DNA from: Alphaproteobacteria bacterium
GTDB taxonomy: Bacteria > Pseudomonadota > Alphaproteobacteria > ATCC43930 > CGMCC-115725
Reading direction: 5' to 3'
Assembly (NCBI GenBank): GCA_005884825.1
Contig: VAZT01000049.1
Span: forward strand, 1-6,163
DNA: 6,163 nucleotides
A model generated the notes under the pieces. The model was given only the letters and a program-made list of their open reading frames with translations. It was not told the DNA's origin and did not search any database. This document shows positions 4,853 to 6,163 of the stretch, piece by piece. Every line of letters starts with the position of its first letter. Position 1 is the stretch's first letter. Made by a program: the position numbers and the translations under genes.

Positions 4853-6082
4853 ATGGACCTGATTGTACGCAACGTTAGGCTCCCAGACAGCAGCGCGCGG
4901 GAGCCGGTGGATATCGGTGTTGCGGGCGGGAAGATTGTCGCCATCGAGAAGGGTTTGGCGGCGGAGGCGGAGACTTACGATGCCGGCGGGCGGCTGGCCT
5001 GCGGCGGGCTGATCGAGACTCACATCCATCTCGATAAATCCCGCATCATCGACCGCACGCCGCCCGAAACCGGGCGCAGGATCAACCCGATGAAGCAGGT
5101 CGCGGCGTTGAAAAGCAGCTTTACCGTCGAGGATGTTCGCGCCAGGGCGCAGCGTACTCTGACCGAATGCATCCTCCACGGCGCGACGCGGATGCGCACC
5201 CAGGTCGAAGTCGACCCCGCCATCGAAATGCGCGGGTTCGAAGGGGTGCAGTCGCTGATCGCCGATTACCGCTGGGCCATCGATATCGAAATCTGCGTCT
5301 TTCCGCAGGACGGGCTCACCAACTATCCCGGCACCGACGAGCTGTTGATAGAGGCGCTGAAACGCGGCGCCCGGGCTGTCGGCGGCGCGCCGCGATATGA
5401 CACCGACCATGCCGGTCAGATCCGACGGATTTTTGAGCTCGCCCGCGAGTTCGACGTGGAGATCGACATCCACCTCGATGTCGGCGACGCGCCGGAGGCA
5501 ATGGACATTCATCTCGTCTGCGAGCTGACCGAGCAATACCGCCGCGGCGGCCGGGTTGCCGTCGGCCACATGGCCAAACTCTCGACGATGCCGCCGAGCG
5601 AGGTCGCAGCCCTGGCGCGCCGCCTGGCGGATACAGGGGTGGCGGTTACCGTCTTGCCGTTGACCGACCTCTTCGTCATGGGGCGGGACCAGGACCACAA
5701 TATTCGCCGCGGCGTCGCCGACGCCAGTTTTCTCGTCGAGCAGGGAGTCAACTGTTCGCTGTCGACCAACAATGTGCTCAATCCGGTGACGCCCTATGGC
5801 GATTGCTCACTGCTCCGCATGGCCAATCTCCATGCCAATGTCCTGCAGATCGCACAACCGGCGCAGCTGCGCGAAATTTTCGCGATGCTGACCGAGCGCT
5901 CGGCGCGGCTCCTCAACTTGACGGATTACGGGATCGTTATCGGCAATCCGGCCGATATCGCCGTCATCGATGCCGGGTCCCCGGAACAGGCCGTGACAGA
6001 GATCCGCCAGCCGCTCGCGGTTTTCAAGCGCGGGCGGCGAACGGTCAGGCGCGAGCCGGCCGAACTCGTCCGACCGGTCTAG
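4853..6082 (+). CDS. Amidohydrolase-superfamily protein, cytosine-deaminase-like group
   Basis: This encodes 409 residues, close to the E. coli cytosine deaminase CodA in length and layout. An N-terminal beta-sandwich strand (MDLIVRNVRLPD...DIGVAGGKIVAIE) is followed by the metal-site motif THIHLDK (H57, H59), FPQDGLTNYP (150-159), DIHLDVGD (H207), AVGHMAKLS (H239), STNNVLNPVTPYG (304-316) and a closing LNLTDYGIVIGNPADIAVID. Family members hydrolyse C-N bonds in cyclic or amide substrates in the cytoplasm. Compared with CodA from memory, the catalytic Glu217 aligns with V210 and the metal-ligand Asp313 with N306, so cytosine deamination is doubtful although three or four histidines remain. 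ATG 4853 is chosen because AGG (4841-4843) is 9 bases upstream and MDLIVRN matches the family start; upstream in-frame ATG 4817 and 4829 and TTG 4805 lack this support. The gene diverges from the toxin-antitoxin operon. Its product may act on the solute brought in by the nearby importer, which is inference from position. Confidence 0.82.
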   Translation: MDLIVRNVRLPDSSAREPVDIGVAGGKIVAIEKGLAAEAETYDAGGRLACGGLIETHIHLDKSRIIDRTPPETGRRINPMKQVAALKSSFTVEDVRARAQRTLTECILHGATRMRTQVEVDPAIEMRGFEGVQSLIADYRWAIDIEICVFPQDGLTNYPGTDELLIEALKRGARAVGGAPRYDTDHAGQIRRIFELAREFDVEIDIHLDVGDAPEAMDIHLVCELTEQYRRGGRVAVGHMAKLSTMPPSEVAALARRLADTGVAVTVLPLTDLFVMGRDQDHNIRRGVADASFLVEQGVNCSLSTNNVLNPVTPYGDCSLLRMANLHANVLQIAQPAQLREIFAMLTERSARLLNLTDYGIVIGNPADIAVIDAGSPEQAVTEIRQPLAVFKRGRRTVRREPAELVRPV

Positions 6083-6114
6083 GCACCTAATCTGCTCTGG
6101 TGGTGGTCACTTCA

Positions 6115-6143
6115 TTGACAGCGCCGCAGGAAGGGCATTCTGT
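6115..6143 (+). promoter_or_regulatory. Weak candidate sigma-70-type promoter
   Basis: TTGACA at 6115-6120 is a full -35 consensus, followed after 17 bases by TTCTGT at 6138-6143, a poor -10 match. It lies in the last 81 bases, which hold no gene, and would drive something beyond the window edge on the + strand. I see no hairpin terminator between the amidohydrolase stop and this site. Confidence 0.25.
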
Positions 6144-6163
6144 CTCGATTGAAGCGATGCGCT

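Noticed and set aside
4838..5698. Reverse-strand open frame of 286 codons opposite the amidohydrolase
   Set aside because: The + strand has clear family motifs along its whole length; the reverse translation is low-complexity R, D, V and A text with no motif.

Overview
The window looks like chromosomal DNA of a high-GC alphaproteobacterium, most likely Hyphomicrobiales near Bradyrhizobium/Rhodopseudomonas. The basis is its codon use, a CUT1-type ABC operon, and three short palindromic repeats of kinds I recognise from those genomes (for example the one that reads as 'MVMAGLVPAIHV' in one frame). The genus is an inference, not a database result.

Layout. Positions 1-36 hold the last 11 codons of an ABC permease. 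Next comes a MalK/UgpC-type ATPase gene (49-1140). After it lie three tandem paralogues of a small secreted protein I cannot name: a first copy broken by a palindromic repeat (1166-1546) and two intact copies (1566-2015 and 2195-2659). A second palindromic repeat sits between the two intact copies. A Tat-exported, family 1 solute-binding protein gene (2679-4013) closes this run. All these genes are on the + strand with gaps of about 20-180 bases and no clear terminator, so they may be one transcript.

A third palindromic repeat (4022-4090) separates the binding-protein gene from a convergent toxin-antitoxin module on the - strand: a PIN-domain VapC-like toxin (4108-4551) and a Phd/YefM-type antitoxin (4548-4787), overlapping by 4 bases. 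Its probable operator (4800-4817) lies in the short divergent region shared with a + strand amidohydrolase gene of the cytosine-deaminase-like group (4853-6082). The last 81 bases contain no gene, only a weak possible promoter.

How the genes may work together. The permease, ATPase and binding protein make an importer, probably for a sugar-like or other small polar solute. The downstream amidohydrolase may act on the imported compound, with the toxin-antitoxin module and a repeat lying between them. The substrate cannot be read from the sequence.

The points most worth a second look are the tandem secreted paralogues inside an ABC operon, the shared arm design of the three repeats, and the loss of key cytosine-deaminase active-site residues in the amidohydrolase. 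I found no clear evidence of a wholly new system.
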